Positions 13,059-24,107 of a stretch of DNA of 64,000 nucleotides are shown here, piece after piece; positions within the stretch are counted from its first letter, which is position 1; each line of letters starts with the position of its first letter. Position numbers and translations under genes: made by a program. The stretch is from Synanceia verrucosa (lineage: Eukaryota > Chordata > Actinopteri > Perciformes > Synanceiidae). Location: contig CM056565.1 in NCBI GenBank assembly GCA_029721515.1, positions 2,299,742 through 2,363,741 of the forward strand. The letters are read 5' to 3'. The notes under the pieces are model-generated. The model was not told the DNA's origin, did no database searches, and saw only the letters and a list, made by a program, of their open reading frames with translations.

Positions 13059-14611
13059 TCTTTATTAAAATGGCACATAAGAAATGGAATTTAACTAATC
13101 TTGCAGCGCTGCTGGCCTGGTATTTTATTCATCCCATGATGGTTAAACTTAGCTTGCTAAATAGATTATTTACAAAAAATGTCTTTACATAACACTCTGG
13201 TTTTGGACAACTATGTGTCTTTAAACCCTCTGCGTTCAAACACCAGCTGGATTCCAGCGAGCTATTTTTCTATATTTTTTAATATATATATGATTTCTGA
13301 AAACAAGACATAAACATGCACATTTCGTCGATACTCCAACAGACCTTATAACCAATGCTTGTGTTGAAAAACACAATCATATATTAATGCAACACTGTAT
13401 TTCATGTATGATGGCCACTGTGCATGTTGAGAAATTCACTTATCTCAATACTTCTACATGAGTAAAATATTGAATTCAGTACATACTTCTGAGTAATTTG
13501 CAGTTGGCATCATCAACATCAACAGTCAAAATCATGTTACAGTATGTATGTAATGTTTAACGTTTGTGTTGAATGTCTATAGTATCAGTGGAGGGTTTCA
13601 GAGAGTCTAAATAAACCACACCGAAGCAATGTTCTGTAAGCATATTACAGATGTGTGGAAAGACAGGAGGCTTTGTGTGGTTGTGATGTGGTTTTGAAAG
13701 GAAAGGACGGAAAAGTACGAAGAATGACCAAGAAAGCAATGACAATCACAGTGCCTCTGGTTTTCTATTGTGTGTAGCTGTGCAGCCAGACAGGAGCAAA
13801 AGGAACAGTTGAAGCATGACCAGCAGTAGATCTATCAGGAGGTTGTTTATAAAATTAACTTGACCTTTTTACGTGCAAGGACAATGCCAGTGCTCATGCG
13901 GGCATGAACACAAAACCAGCAGCTATTGTAAAGAATACAAGGAGACTTACTCCGCCTCCACCTCATGTTGTATGGGGGCAGACTCTTTGCTCTTGCAAAG
14001 CACTTTGGTGGATTATTAGTTTGCTGAATTACAGGAGGAGCCAGAACAGATTCAGAAAAGATGGTTAATCTCATTTCAATTTGCATGTTTGATCGTTAGT
14101 TACAACTGTGTTGTTAGTTTCCTTGTTTTTTTTTTAATGGATTGCTGCTTCATGACCTGCTTTAATCTAATTTAGTTATACATTTCAGGCAGTTTGTCAC
14201 AGTAGACTTACCGTAGCACGTGCTGCTGCGGATTGCATTAATGCAGTGGCAACCCTAAATATAAAATAATTTAATTTAACGCTACAATTCATGATTTGAA
14301 AGAACTAGCAAGAGAGATAGCAAGATTAGAAAGTAGCACCTCCTGTCAGCCTCCTCTAAGCTCCACACTCTCCTCCCCTCCCATCAGTGCTCCATCCAAA
14401 GCTCCACCCCTCAAACTGAACAGTAGCATTCAGCAGGGAGAGGAGAGACCATATGTTACATCACCACAGTTTTTTAAACATCCCACTCAAAGCAAATATA
14501 TCAACGTCATAATGTCACCTTTATAATGCAGACACTGATGACTATGGCTGTGTAATATGGTCAAAATGTCATATCCTATAACCTCTTCAATACAAGCTAC
14601 ACCTACGATCA
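13059..14611. other. No gene recognised
   Basis: Anonymous. ORF 14296-14526 begins KELAREIARLESS, faintly like an L1-type ORF2 helix, but is too short to call. Confidence 0.5.
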
Positions 14612-14619
14612 GCTTACAC

Positions 14620-15655
14620 TATGCTTGCCACCCGTCCCTTGAAATACGGAATCGTTACGTAATTGGGAATTAAAAGTTGCGTTCCGTATTGAATTATTGT
14701 CCATGCACGTCTGTCACATACACACCCGCGCACATACGTGAACACTGAACTAACAATAATGAACAAAATAAAGGACAGGAAATATGTTATCTGCCTGCCT
14801 GCCCTGCACTGCACAGCCCAGCCCCTTTGCGCTCCACTTCCTGGTCACCGTTCGTTGCCTAGTTACCTCGCACGCTCTGCTCAGTGCACCGCCGCGCGTT
14901 TTCAAAACAACAACAAAGATGTCTTCGACTTCTACAGCAGACGCTCCGGACACCCCACCTCGTCCTCAAAAGAGGAAACGTCTACAAAAATATAGACGGG
15001 AGTGGGAAGAGGGCAACCCGTGGCTCGATAGAGTCACAGAAGATGAATATAAAGCAAACTGCAAGGCATGCAGGAGAACTTTTTCAGTGTCTCACGGAGG
15101 TGTGACAGATGTAAAACAGCATGCTGCAGGGGACCTCCACAAACGTAATATAAGATCCCAGAGGAGCCAGGCATCTGTATCACAATTCTTTATACCCGAA
15201 ACATCCCCTGAGCTTGATTTGGTATGTATTTATTATTGATATTATTATTTATTGATGTCATATAGGATATATTTATATACATATTGCATACATAGCATAG
15301 GAGCGTTTATTAGTTTTATGTTATGGACTTTCTTTCTTGACTCCACACAGATACAGAGACCTGACCGACTGAGATCTACATAAAAGGCCATTTCTACCAT
15401 GAATATGTTGTCTATGTTACTAGTTTATTATGACCATGCTCAGGTTCAGGTTATCTGTACAGTCATGTTTACATGTCCAATGCTAATAAAGCATTTTAAA
15501 CTTTAAATCAAAGCATTTTGTTTTTTTTCATATAAAAATAGATACATTTCTATGCATCTTAGGGAGTTTTGGGGATGTCACTTTTTTTTTCGCCTGTGCG
15601 GCTTCGGGCGCGAGGGGGCGTCCCTTATTTCTGTTTCTGAAAGGTGGCAACCCTA
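14620..15655 (+). mobile_element. hAT-type DNA transposon, 1,036-bp deletion derivative with BED-finger gene
   Basis: The element is flanked by a perfect 8-bp duplication GCTTACAC (14612-14619 and 15656-15663), the hAT hallmark. The ends are imperfect inverted repeats: left TATGCTTGCCACC, right (complement) TAGGGTTGCCACC. The left end continues CGTCCCTTGAAATACGG, and the right end holds an AAGGGACG stretch on the complementary strand. Inside is a short BED zinc-finger gene but no hAT dimerisation or DDE domain, so transposase would have to come from elsewhere. Confidence 0.88.
14919..15383 (+). CDS. BED-type zinc-finger protein of the hAT element (predicted two exons)
   Basis: Exon 1 runs from ATG 14919 to 15221 (exactly 101 codons). 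A donor GTATGT follows at 15222, an acceptor TTGACTCCACACAG ends at 15350, and exon 2 (15351-15383) adds ten codons and a stop TAA. AATAAA follows at 15485-15490, still inside the transposon. The N-terminus is Ser/Thr/Pro-rich, then comes a basic patch (PQKRKRLQKY) that could be a nuclear signal. The finger has NPWLDRV, CKAC, KQHAAGDLHK: C-x2-C and H-x5-H ligands of a BED finger, normally the DNA-binding N-terminus of hAT transposases. The protein would bind DNA, possibly the element's own ends, but cannot cut. Splicing is my inference; read unspliced, the ORF ends at 15239. Confidence 0.65.
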
Positions 15656-15731
15656 GCTTACACCCACAGAGAAGCTAACGTTAGCATCAGGCTAATACAT
15701 GCTACAGCACTAGCTAAGTTAGCAAACATTA

Positions 15732-16118
15732 TATCCATTCATCCATCCATCCATCCATCCATTTTCTACCTCTTATCCTCTCATAGGGTCGTCGGGGGGC
15801 TGGAGCCTATCCTAACTGTCTTAGGGTGAAAGTCAGGGTACACCCTGGATAAGTCTCCAGTTCATCACAGGACACATAGAGACAGACAACCACTCACACT
15901 CACATTCACACCTACAGTCAATTTAAATTAACCAATTAACCTAATCCCCATGCATGTTTTTGGATGGTGGGAGGAAGCCGGAGTACCAGAGAGAACCCAT
16001 ACAGACATGAGGAGAACATGTAAACTCCACACAGAAAGGGCCCGGGCCAGGAATCAAACCTGGTACCTCTTGCTGTGAGGCGACAGTGCTAACCACTACA
16101 CCACCATGCCACCCCAAA
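15732..16118 (-). repeat. SINE-like repeat, family 1, copy a (full length)
   Basis: Full-length copy (387 bp) in minus orientation with the perfect duplication CAAACATTA (15723-15731 and 16119-16127). On the minus strand it starts GGGGTGGCATGGTGGTGTAG, with a pol III A box (TGTAGTGGTTAGCA, 16087-16100) and a B-box-like GGTTTGATTCC (16050-16060), and ends in an ATGGATGG tail. This tRNA-like head plus fixed body is extremely common in spiny-rayed fish. Confidence 0.85.
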
Positions 16119-16127
16119 CAAACATTA

Positions 16128-18438
16128 CATATTTCATGAAAATAATAACTCCTCCTGAAGCTAAATAAGTAATTATCTGTCCAACAGAATGAAATCAGAA
16201 ACTTCTGCATCACTTTTCAGTCCCTTCAGATGTCTCAGTGTTTCCACCAGGGTTCACTTTGGTTTGTCCTCTTAGCTTTATCCAGAGTTTTGTCTTTCAG
16301 TCTTTTCTGTCTCCCTCTTTCTTCTCTTTGTCTGTTTAGCAGGGTGAGTCATCAGAAGTAACACTGGAAGTGGTATTTTTGGCTGCATTTTCTCTAACAT
16401 TGTTCCCTACAGAACAGATTCTCCTGTTAACTGTGTATTTCTGCAGAGGAGTGTGCTGGATATTTCCAGAAACAGTGGGGAGGAGGGAGGGACAGAGGAG
16501 GATGTGAGCAGGATGAGACATGATTGGTTTTCTCATCTCGCTCTGAGTGTCAGTTGATTGGTCAGAGTTTTTACAGTCCTGTAGCCACAGAGGTCTGATT
16601 CTTTTCCTTCATTTTTCTTAACACATAATGTACTGACTGCTCTCAGTGTGGAAGGAACATTTCATGCAGTAGAACAAAAAGTGTTTCTGAACACAATCAT
16701 GGATTGCAGCTTGAATTTAATCATATAATCTGGACAAGTTCCACGGGCCGAATAAAAAGACCAACGGAGTGTATATTGCAGATGTTTCATCTTGTACATT
16801 TCGGATCAATGGCTTCATTTCTCAACAGGGTTTCTTCTGCGTCATTAAAGCTTTCTCCCCCAGCAGTGGGAAACATATTGTAGCATATAGATCACTCTCT
16901 CTGTACCTTCATGATTGAATTGCCATTAGTGTTGCGCAGATTACTTTGCCTTTCCATCTTAATGATCTACCTGAGAATTGAGCTGTTAGAATCAATTAGG
17001 TGAACACATCAATGAGCTACAGTAATGCCATAGAAAATGGTTTTAAGGAGCAAACTGTAGCTTTTGTCTCTACTGATTGCCTCCTGTATTAGACCTCTAG
17101 ACCTGATGCAGACAGAGAAAGAGAACAAAGTAAAATGAATGTCTTCTGCCAGATAGAAGAATCTGACTTCTCAGAGATGCAACGTGCAGGGATGTTATCG
17201 GGTCTCTGGCACAGCCTAAACAGCATAGTATCCCATATTCTAGTTTGTGAAAGTATCAGTGTAAACACAATTATTAGATGAATAAAATGTATTTTGACTA
17301 TGTAAATTGCCATGGATTAATGCAGCCTTCATGTGTTGCCATCAGGAAACTGACACTGTGTGTTTTCAGGCTACTCTGTCTGTACATGGCTGCTGCTGAA
17401 AAGTTACATTTATTTCAAGGATCTTAGCTGAAGCACTTTTCAGCTCTGCCCTTTGGATTTTTTTTCAGGTATAAGGCAATTATAACCTAATCATTTGTCA
17501 TTTACTGGCTGATAGCAAAGACCTTATCTCTTTTGTCAACGTGCTTCCAGGCCTCATTGTTATGCTGGACATCTTGCATTCCCTATTTGGCGTGGAATGG
17601 GTGTTTGGCATCCTGAGGACCCTTCCAGTAAATGAGGTCAATGCATGGTCCTCACCTGGAAATGGATTAAATTGCAGCCATATATTACAAATGACTTATC
17701 GGCTGTCTTATAACATGACCTTGTATGACACAGCTCCGTTCCCTGGTCAATTACACAAGCTTTGTTGTGCCCTGCTGAAATGGAGAGGGAAGCTCCCAAA
17801 ATAACGGTGGGTTTCGTGTCAGCGATAATTAGATTGCAAAATCTCATCAGCTGCTCTCTGATATACCAGTTTGTCAATGCGGTATTGGTTGTTCTTTAAG
17901 CAAAAGGTTGACCCTGAAGTGAGCTCTGGAGAATAAGTTATTGAGCTTTACTTACTTTAGTTGCCTGTGGTGCATTTAGAAAGGCTAAATGAGAACACTG
18001 TCCCTCATATACAGTGGGTGAAACATACAGTAAGGGATTAAATAGTCTTTATTAATCTTTATTCATTGAAAGCTAAAGATCTTTGTTGTGACATGCTCCA
18101 CGTCTCTGAGCATTTTAATGAACAAACTGTTTAAATTAGTACAAAGACCAAACACAAATCATGTGCAGGTGCAGGTTATATACAGTATTTATAAAGTGCT
18201 TAACAGCTGTATTATTGCACCACCCAGTCAGGTGTTTACCACCGCTGCCCTAAATTAACATTGTTGCTGATTAATGAAATTTAAAAACATATTTTAATGT
18301 TTTTGGGATGGTTAACTCAATAATATCTTTACATAAACACAAAAGTCAGTGTGTCATACTATATATCACTGTAACTGCTGCTGTTCTCTTTAACACACTA
18401 TGCAATATAATTCAATTTATTTATCCTTTATTTATCCT
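16128..18438. other. No gene recognised
   Basis: Anonymous, with a block at about 17640-17900 of balanced composition noted as a possible conserved non-coding element. Confidence 0.55.
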
Positions 18439-18446
18439 GCACATAG

Positions 18447-18684
18447 GCTAGGGCAGCACGGTGGTGTAGTGGTTAGCACTGTCATCTCACAGCAAGAGGT
18501 TAGCAGGTTCAATTCCCAGCCTGTAGGTGTGAATGTGAGTGTGAGTGGTTGTCTGTCTCTATGTGTCCTGTGATGAACTGGAGACTTGTCCAGGGTGTAC
18601 CCTGCCTTTCACCCTAAGACAGCTGGGATAAGCTCCAGCCTCCCACAATCCTATGAGAGGATAAGAGGTAGAAAATGGATGGAT
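18447..18684 (+). repeat. SINE-like repeat, family 1, copy b
   Basis: Plus orientation, 238 bp, with the duplication GCACATAG (18439-18446 and 18685-18692). The head has the A box and GGTTCAATTCC; the middle of the body (from CCTTTCTGTGTGGAG to the CATGCATG block) is missing; the tail ends GGATGGATG. Confidence 0.85.
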
Positions 18685-18692
18685 GCACATAG

Positions 18693-19334
18693 TCCAACAT
18701 CCGATGCAATACGTTTGTACATTTCCTGTTTATATTCTAAGTATTTATCCTTGTTGTAAATTCATACTCATATTCATATTTTTATATAAGATAATTTGTT
18801 ATACTTATTTTGTATTTACATTCTAATATTGATATACTTATTTTTCATGCTTATTTCTCATTTTTATACTTATTTTATTCTTGTACACTGAAAAAGGAGA
18901 AGCTCTACAGCCATTGTACAATAGTATAATGACAATAAAGTGCATTCTATATTTATTCCATTAAGTATAAATATTGATGTTATCCATAAATTTTCAAATT
19001 TACAGTTTTACAAAAAAACAGAAAAAAAAATATCAGAGCACATTATTATTATTGTTTGATTGAGATGTTCCAGTTATTTCCAGAAAAAAATGTGTTTTAG
19101 TGGTTGTTTGTTCTTCTGGATTCATTTCTGACTTCTCAGTGAATTCCAGTGTTCTGGATCAAATTTGGGTCTAAAAAGGTGAATTCAGTTTAAATTCCTC
19201 ACTCCTGTTCAAAATGGTGAAGAGTAGAGAACTCAGTGAGGAAGGACGAAGTGGTCATGATACTGGATGGTCTGATGCTCTGATATATTTGTTAAACTAG
19301 AAATATACATAGTAACACACACACCCACACAGTG
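18693..19334. other. AT-rich DNA, possible LINE 3' tail
   Basis: ATTGTACAATAGTATAATGACAATAAAGTGCATTCTAT near 18915-18952 resembles the 3' end of fish non-LTR retrotransposons (AATGACAATAAAG followed by an ATTCT-type tail). No RT motif is legible upstream. Confidence 0.4.
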
Positions 19335-19449
19335 TGATATCACCAAGTAATTAAGCGTCCAGGGCCAATGTCAAAGTTGTTTTGCCCAGGACCATTGTTA
19401 GGGTTAGGGTTAACATTGGCCCTGGACTCTTAATTATTTGGTGATATCA
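19335..19449. repeat. 37-bp inverted repeat around TTAGGG units
   Basis: The arms at 19335-19371 and 19413-19449 match at 35 of 37 positions, beginning TGATATCACCAA. The 41-bp loop contains GTTAGGGTTAGGGTTA (19397-19412), about two and a half vertebrate telomere units. It is probably a small foldback element. Confidence 0.8.
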
Positions 19450-20038
19450 GATCGTGAGTGTAGGAGCGTTCTTAGAAGAAGGGCTAACTAAAGACTGTTA
19501 GTATGAACTAGTCCATCATTATAGGAACATAAATAAGACAAAACATGTTTCATCAGCAAACTGAAAGCCTTCTGTTAGGCAAACATTTCCAGAGCAGTTT
19601 ACACCGTACACAAATGTGAAGTGGAAAATCAATCTTCCAGTGGAATGACGCTGATAGCTGCTGTGGGAGCAGTAACTTATGAACCATCAGCTGGAATATA
19701 AAGGTTAGCACCACAGGTCCCACAGACACATCAGCTAACACATGATGCTTAATGGTGTCACTAAATGACACCACTGTCATTTTCTGGATTGATCAGCCGA
19801 CGATGGAGCAACATCCCACGGTAATTTTCCACCTGCAGGAGCTAACGTTAATATTATTGATAACATATGAGGCTGAGTGTTGAGGTTTATTTGAAAATAG
19901 ATTTACTTGAAATTCTACGGGGACAATTTTTTTCAAACTGAAATGTTTATTAATGATGAACACACTTTATCTTTTTTTTATTATTATTTTGTCTATTAAC
20001 ACAACAGAAAAACAATAAAAAAGAATATTTATTCCATA

Positions 20039-20230
20039 GGGCGGCACGGTGGTGTAGTGGTTAGCACTGTCGCCTCATAGCAAGAAGGTACCTGATTCCC
20101 AATGTGGAGTTTGCATGTTCTCCCCGTGTCTGTGTGGGTTCTCTCCGGGTACACTGGCTTCCTCCCACCATCTAAAAACATGCATGTGGATTAGGTTAAT
20201 TGGCTAATTTAAATTGTCAATGTAGGTCAA
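20039..20230 (+). repeat. SINE-like repeat, family 1, copy c (head only)
   Basis: Begins GGGCGGCACGGTGGTGTAGTGG and continues into the CCTCCCACCAT and AACATGCATG block, then fades around 20230. The B box is decayed by a small deletion (GGTACCTGATTCCC). The 3' part is absent. Confidence 0.8.
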
Positions 20231-20418
20231 TGTCTATCTGTGGGTGACAGACTGCTGCTGAGGCAGTTTGAGGCCAGTTGTTGACTGTTTTCCTTTGCAA
20301 ATATACATTTTTATTGTCATCTGTCATCTGTGAACACAAACTGAGCATAACTTCAACAACTGATGTAAATCTATGGCAATATAATACAGTAATACCATGG
20401 TTACACCAGTAGATGATA

Positions 20419-20963
20419 TACACTATATTGCCAAAAGTATTCGCTCACCCATCCAAATAATCAGAATCAGGTGTTCATGGCCACAGGTGTATAAAATCAA
20501 GTACCTAGGCACCCAGACTGCTTTTACAAACATTTGTGAAAGAATGGGTCGCTCTCAGGAGCTCAGTGAATTCCAGCGTGGAACTGTGATAGGATGCCAC
20601 CTGTGCAACAAATCCAGACGTGAAATTTCCTCGCTCCTAAATATTCCACAGTCAACTGTCAGCTGTATTATAAGAACGTGGAAGTGTTTGGGAACGACAG
20701 CAACTCAACCATGAAGTGGTAGACCACGTAAACTGATGGAGCGGGGTCAGTGGATGCTGAGGCGTATAGTGTGAAGAGTTCACCAACTTTCTGCAGAGTC
20801 AATCACTACAGACCTCCAAACTTCATGTGGCCTTCAGATTAGCTCAAGAACAGTACACAGAGAGCTTCATGGAATGGGTTTCCATGGCCGAGCAGCTGCA
20901 TCCAAGCCATACATCACCAAGTGCAATGCAAAGCGTTGGATGCAGTGGTGTAAAGCAGACCCA
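20419..20963 (+). pseudogene. Tc1-type transposase, 5' half only, with nonsense codons
   Basis: The left terminus TACACTATATTGCCAAAAGTATTCGC is that of a common fish Tc1 element. The ORF begins at ATG 20544 with MGRSQELSEFQRG, followed by the paired-type helix-turn-helix (EISSLLNIPQSTVSCII). TGA at 20712-20714 interrupts it before the SGRPRK hook, and another TGA lies near 20770. The frame otherwise continues through TDLQTSCGLQISSRTVHREL and GRAAASKPYI to KRWMQWCK, where the element is cut off before the catalytic core. Only the DNA-binding half remains. A 28-bp scrap of the SINE-like repeat and an (AT)n tract follow. Confidence 0.88.
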
Positions 20964-20986
20964 CGCAGACAGGGGGAGAACATGCA

Positions 20987-20989
<3 letters not shown>

Positions 20990-21041
<52 letters not shown>
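20990..21041. repeat. (AT)n microsatellite
   Basis: About 26 uninterrupted AT units directly after the truncated Tc1 and a SINE-like scrap. It produces spurious tyrosine-isoleucine ORFs on both strands. Confidence 0.97.
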
Positions 21042-21044
<3 letters not shown>

Positions 21045-22897
21045 TTGCATACTCGCCAGCATATATATTTATGGTGGGCTTGATATTTGATATTTGAATT
21101 TGGATACTTTAACAATACTGAGATTATTTAGAGTGAATGTGTTCAGTGCCAGCCATGATCTATGACAACAACATCACACAATGCAACAAGTCATACTGGA
21201 AAATAAAATGCTGGAATGGTGTTTGTGACGATGGAGTCACATTACTGCCTCACTGTGAAAATATAATTTAATTGGTTGGCTGGGATGACAAGTCAATAAG
21301 GATCTCATAAAATCTTTACAGTTCCACTGTGGCATTAATATATGTAGATTATTACCCATATGACAGACATAAAAACACAAACTGTCATTGTTTATTTGTT
21401 CAATTTATAACCCAATTAGCTCCTGACTTTCTGACAGTTTGGAAGCAAAGTGGAGGCTCTGGATCCACAGAGGCATGCTCACTAAATGACAGCAAAGGCA
21501 ACAAGTTTCTTGAACATGGACATTGTGTTGTTACCCATGTTGCTGACTGACCTCGAGAAGCCCCTGCAGGCTCTGACCTGTCTTCAGTCTCTTTTAATTC
21601 TTTTAAAGGAATCCCTCTCTGTCTCTCTGGTCTCAGGTTCATCTTTGTTTTTAGTCTGATAGAAAATCTCTGATCACACAGCTGAATTTTCACAAAGACA
21701 AATTAAGTGACCAGGGGAAGCTCACATGCCTCCCGTGCTCCATCTGGAATTGGAATACTAGGTTTCAGCAGAATTTCATGAGCTGGTATTGATGTGATGT
21801 TCTCTTTTTCTTTTCTCCTGCTTTTTGTTTGCTTTGCTTGGAACCTGAAATCGCAGCCTGCCTGGTCAAATTAGCAATAGTTTGATTGATTGACAGGCAA
21901 GAATGGAAAGCGTACACTTTGAGAGGCTGAGGGAAAATACATTTTTTTCAGACCTATGTGAGAGTAAGTTCATGTGATTCGTAGTGTTTCATGTGAGATA
22001 TCATGGCTTTACTGTTCGCCCAGAGGATTAAGCATACCGTCTGCTCTCTTATCTGGATTCTTCCTGCTGCTAAATACAATTTCTGCTGCCGACTGCTTTA
22101 TGCTGTGCTGCCAAGTCATTTTTACCTCACCTGTGTCCCTGGTCTCCTTTGATCTTCCATGTATTTAGCCTCACTTTGCCATGGAAGCAGTCACATGTAC
22201 AGCTCCATACACTTTCATATCCCAGTGGCCATTATTCTGCTAACATCACACAACACCAGTCAGAGCGGTCTGGGTTGGTTATAGGTGAAGCTCTTATTCC
22301 ATGGAAAGCTTTTAATGCTCAGGTTTTTCAAGATTCCTCCACGCAAATCATAGGTTTTTAGTGTTGCTACAAGAGCGCTGACATGCGTTACATACAAACC
22401 AGCAGTCTTCTTTTGCCATCTTCTATCCTCAGCCTTACACCATTTGTTGTCTGAATATTCAAGTTCAAAGCCTGCCTCTCAGTTTACCTCACAGCTGAAT
22501 AGAGTTAATTATTAATGCAACCCTCATGAACCAGTGTTAATGTGGACAGCAAATTTTGATTTATTCTGCGTCATAGTCTTTTGATGAAAATGCCCTGGCA
22601 CAGAGATCCGGACACTTTACCAGAGTGTTTCGCAGTCCTTCTCCGGGACCAGGACCGTTTGGTCGACCCCAGGCCACCCCCAGTGACACTGTGTTCCTGG
22701 TCTTGAGCAGGTCATCGTCCCACGCAGTAGTGCAGTAAGTCAGGTCACATGACATCTTTTGTTTTGATTGTATTTTCATTCAAACATGTCCATGTCCAAG
22801 TTTTTATTGGAACACTTACCGATTCGTCCCTCCTTAACGTTTTGTCTCATTTTTATTCAACGACGAATGAGTCAATAGTTATTATCACAGGCATCAT
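21042..22897. other. No gene recognised
   Basis: Anonymous unique-looking sequence; ORFs are short and featureless. Confidence 0.6.
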
Positions 22898-23092
22898 TAG
22901 TGACGGACAAATGAAGCTTCATGAAGCACATGATATTTTTTGAGTCCTCTAGATGGTGCTCTTGGTTCTTAGTAAATTAGTAAATTTAGTAAATTTCTAT
23001 TACACCAGCCTTTTTCTTTAAACCAAGAGGGCCATCTAGAGGAGTCAAAAAATATCACAAGCGCTTTATGAAGCTTCATTTGTCCATCACTA
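22898..23092. mobile_element. MITE with long inverted repeats (about 195 bp)
   Basis: The left arm starts TAGTGACGGACAAATGAAGC and the complement of the right arm TAGTGATGGACAAATGAAGC. Both continue through GATATTTTTTGA and CTCTAGATGG to CTCTTGG, giving arms of roughly 70 bp around a short AT-rich centre. There is no coding capacity. The left and right flanks do not show a convincing duplication. Confidence 0.75.
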
Positions 23093-23742
23093 GTAACCAG
23101 TATTTATTTTCATGAGGCTAAAATCCCTGCATTCTTTATGCAACCACACATGGGGTCAGAGTATATCCACTAGAATAAACCAGACTACACCACTGCCGCC
23201 GAGGCCCTGTCTTATTTCGACAACTGGGAACTTCCCCTCAGAGTCTAACAACTGGTGTGTTGTGCTGATGTCTTCCCAGCCTAAAGCCCCCATCCCTCCA
23301 TTCTCAGATTAACATTCAGGACCATACCTCCCCTCTCCCCACCTCCCCAGCTTCCCATAGCATCTTGTTGAGCTTGGCCAGAACCCAGTGTGACTCTTCA
23401 TAGCTGTTCAGTGTTAATACACTCAAAACACATACCGCCATGTCTGGTGAAGGAGGCAGTGGGCGGGTGTAATCACGCCTGGCACGATCACGCTAACATA
23501 AGTGGACAGAGCCAGCAGCACAAGTCTGAGTCCATTTATGAACACTATACCAGTGTTAGGAAACACACCTGACCCTCTGCAGCAGCTGTGAATAATGTTA
23601 CAGACTAGACCTCAAACTCAGCTCAGTGTGTTTCACTTGCGAACCCTCACTGTGGTCATCGTTAAGGTGGTATCACAGTTATTACTTCAAGGGGAAATAC
23701 AGACGAGTCCAGCTTAATCCTAGGGGAAAGAGCTCTCTCCTC

Positions 23743-23790
23743 TGTCAAGGTAGTTATCGAGGGGGCTTTCCCTCGATAACTACCTTGACA
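23743..23790. repeat. Perfect 21-bp hairpin
   Basis: The left arm at 23743-23763 (starting TGTCAAGGTAG) and the right arm at 23770-23790 are perfectly complementary over 21 bp with a 6-nt loop GGCTTT. No other element borders are visible around it. Confidence 0.85.
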
Positions 23791-24107
23791 CGAGAGGAAG
23801 GAGATAAAAAAAAAAGAATGACACTTGTCTGCTGCTATAAGCGAGCCAACTGTACATTCAAGGACCTCATCCTTTTCCATGTTGGGGCCAGACTGCCGTT
23901 TATGAAGGGTTTGGTGGCTGTGTGGGCTGAGACAGGATATCACAGCAGCTGGTTGCTCATCCTCCAACACAGTTTTATCAGGAGTGACAGCATCATGCTT
24001 GCGGGGGTTTAGCTTGGAATGTTTTTTGTCTCGCCCTGAATCTTTCTGACAGGGGAAAATAATCTGTTTTCATCATAAAATGTAAATAACTTAATTCTAG
24101 ACCACAT

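Noticed and set aside
16050..16100. tRNA gene suggested by A and B boxes
   Set aside because: The boxes belong to the repeated SINE-like head; no cloverleaf with a valid anticodon arm and acceptor stem is formed, and the unit recurs eight times.
20827..21115. Overlapping ORFs of tyrosine-isoleucine repeats on both strands
   Set aside because: They are translations of the (AT)n microsatellite.
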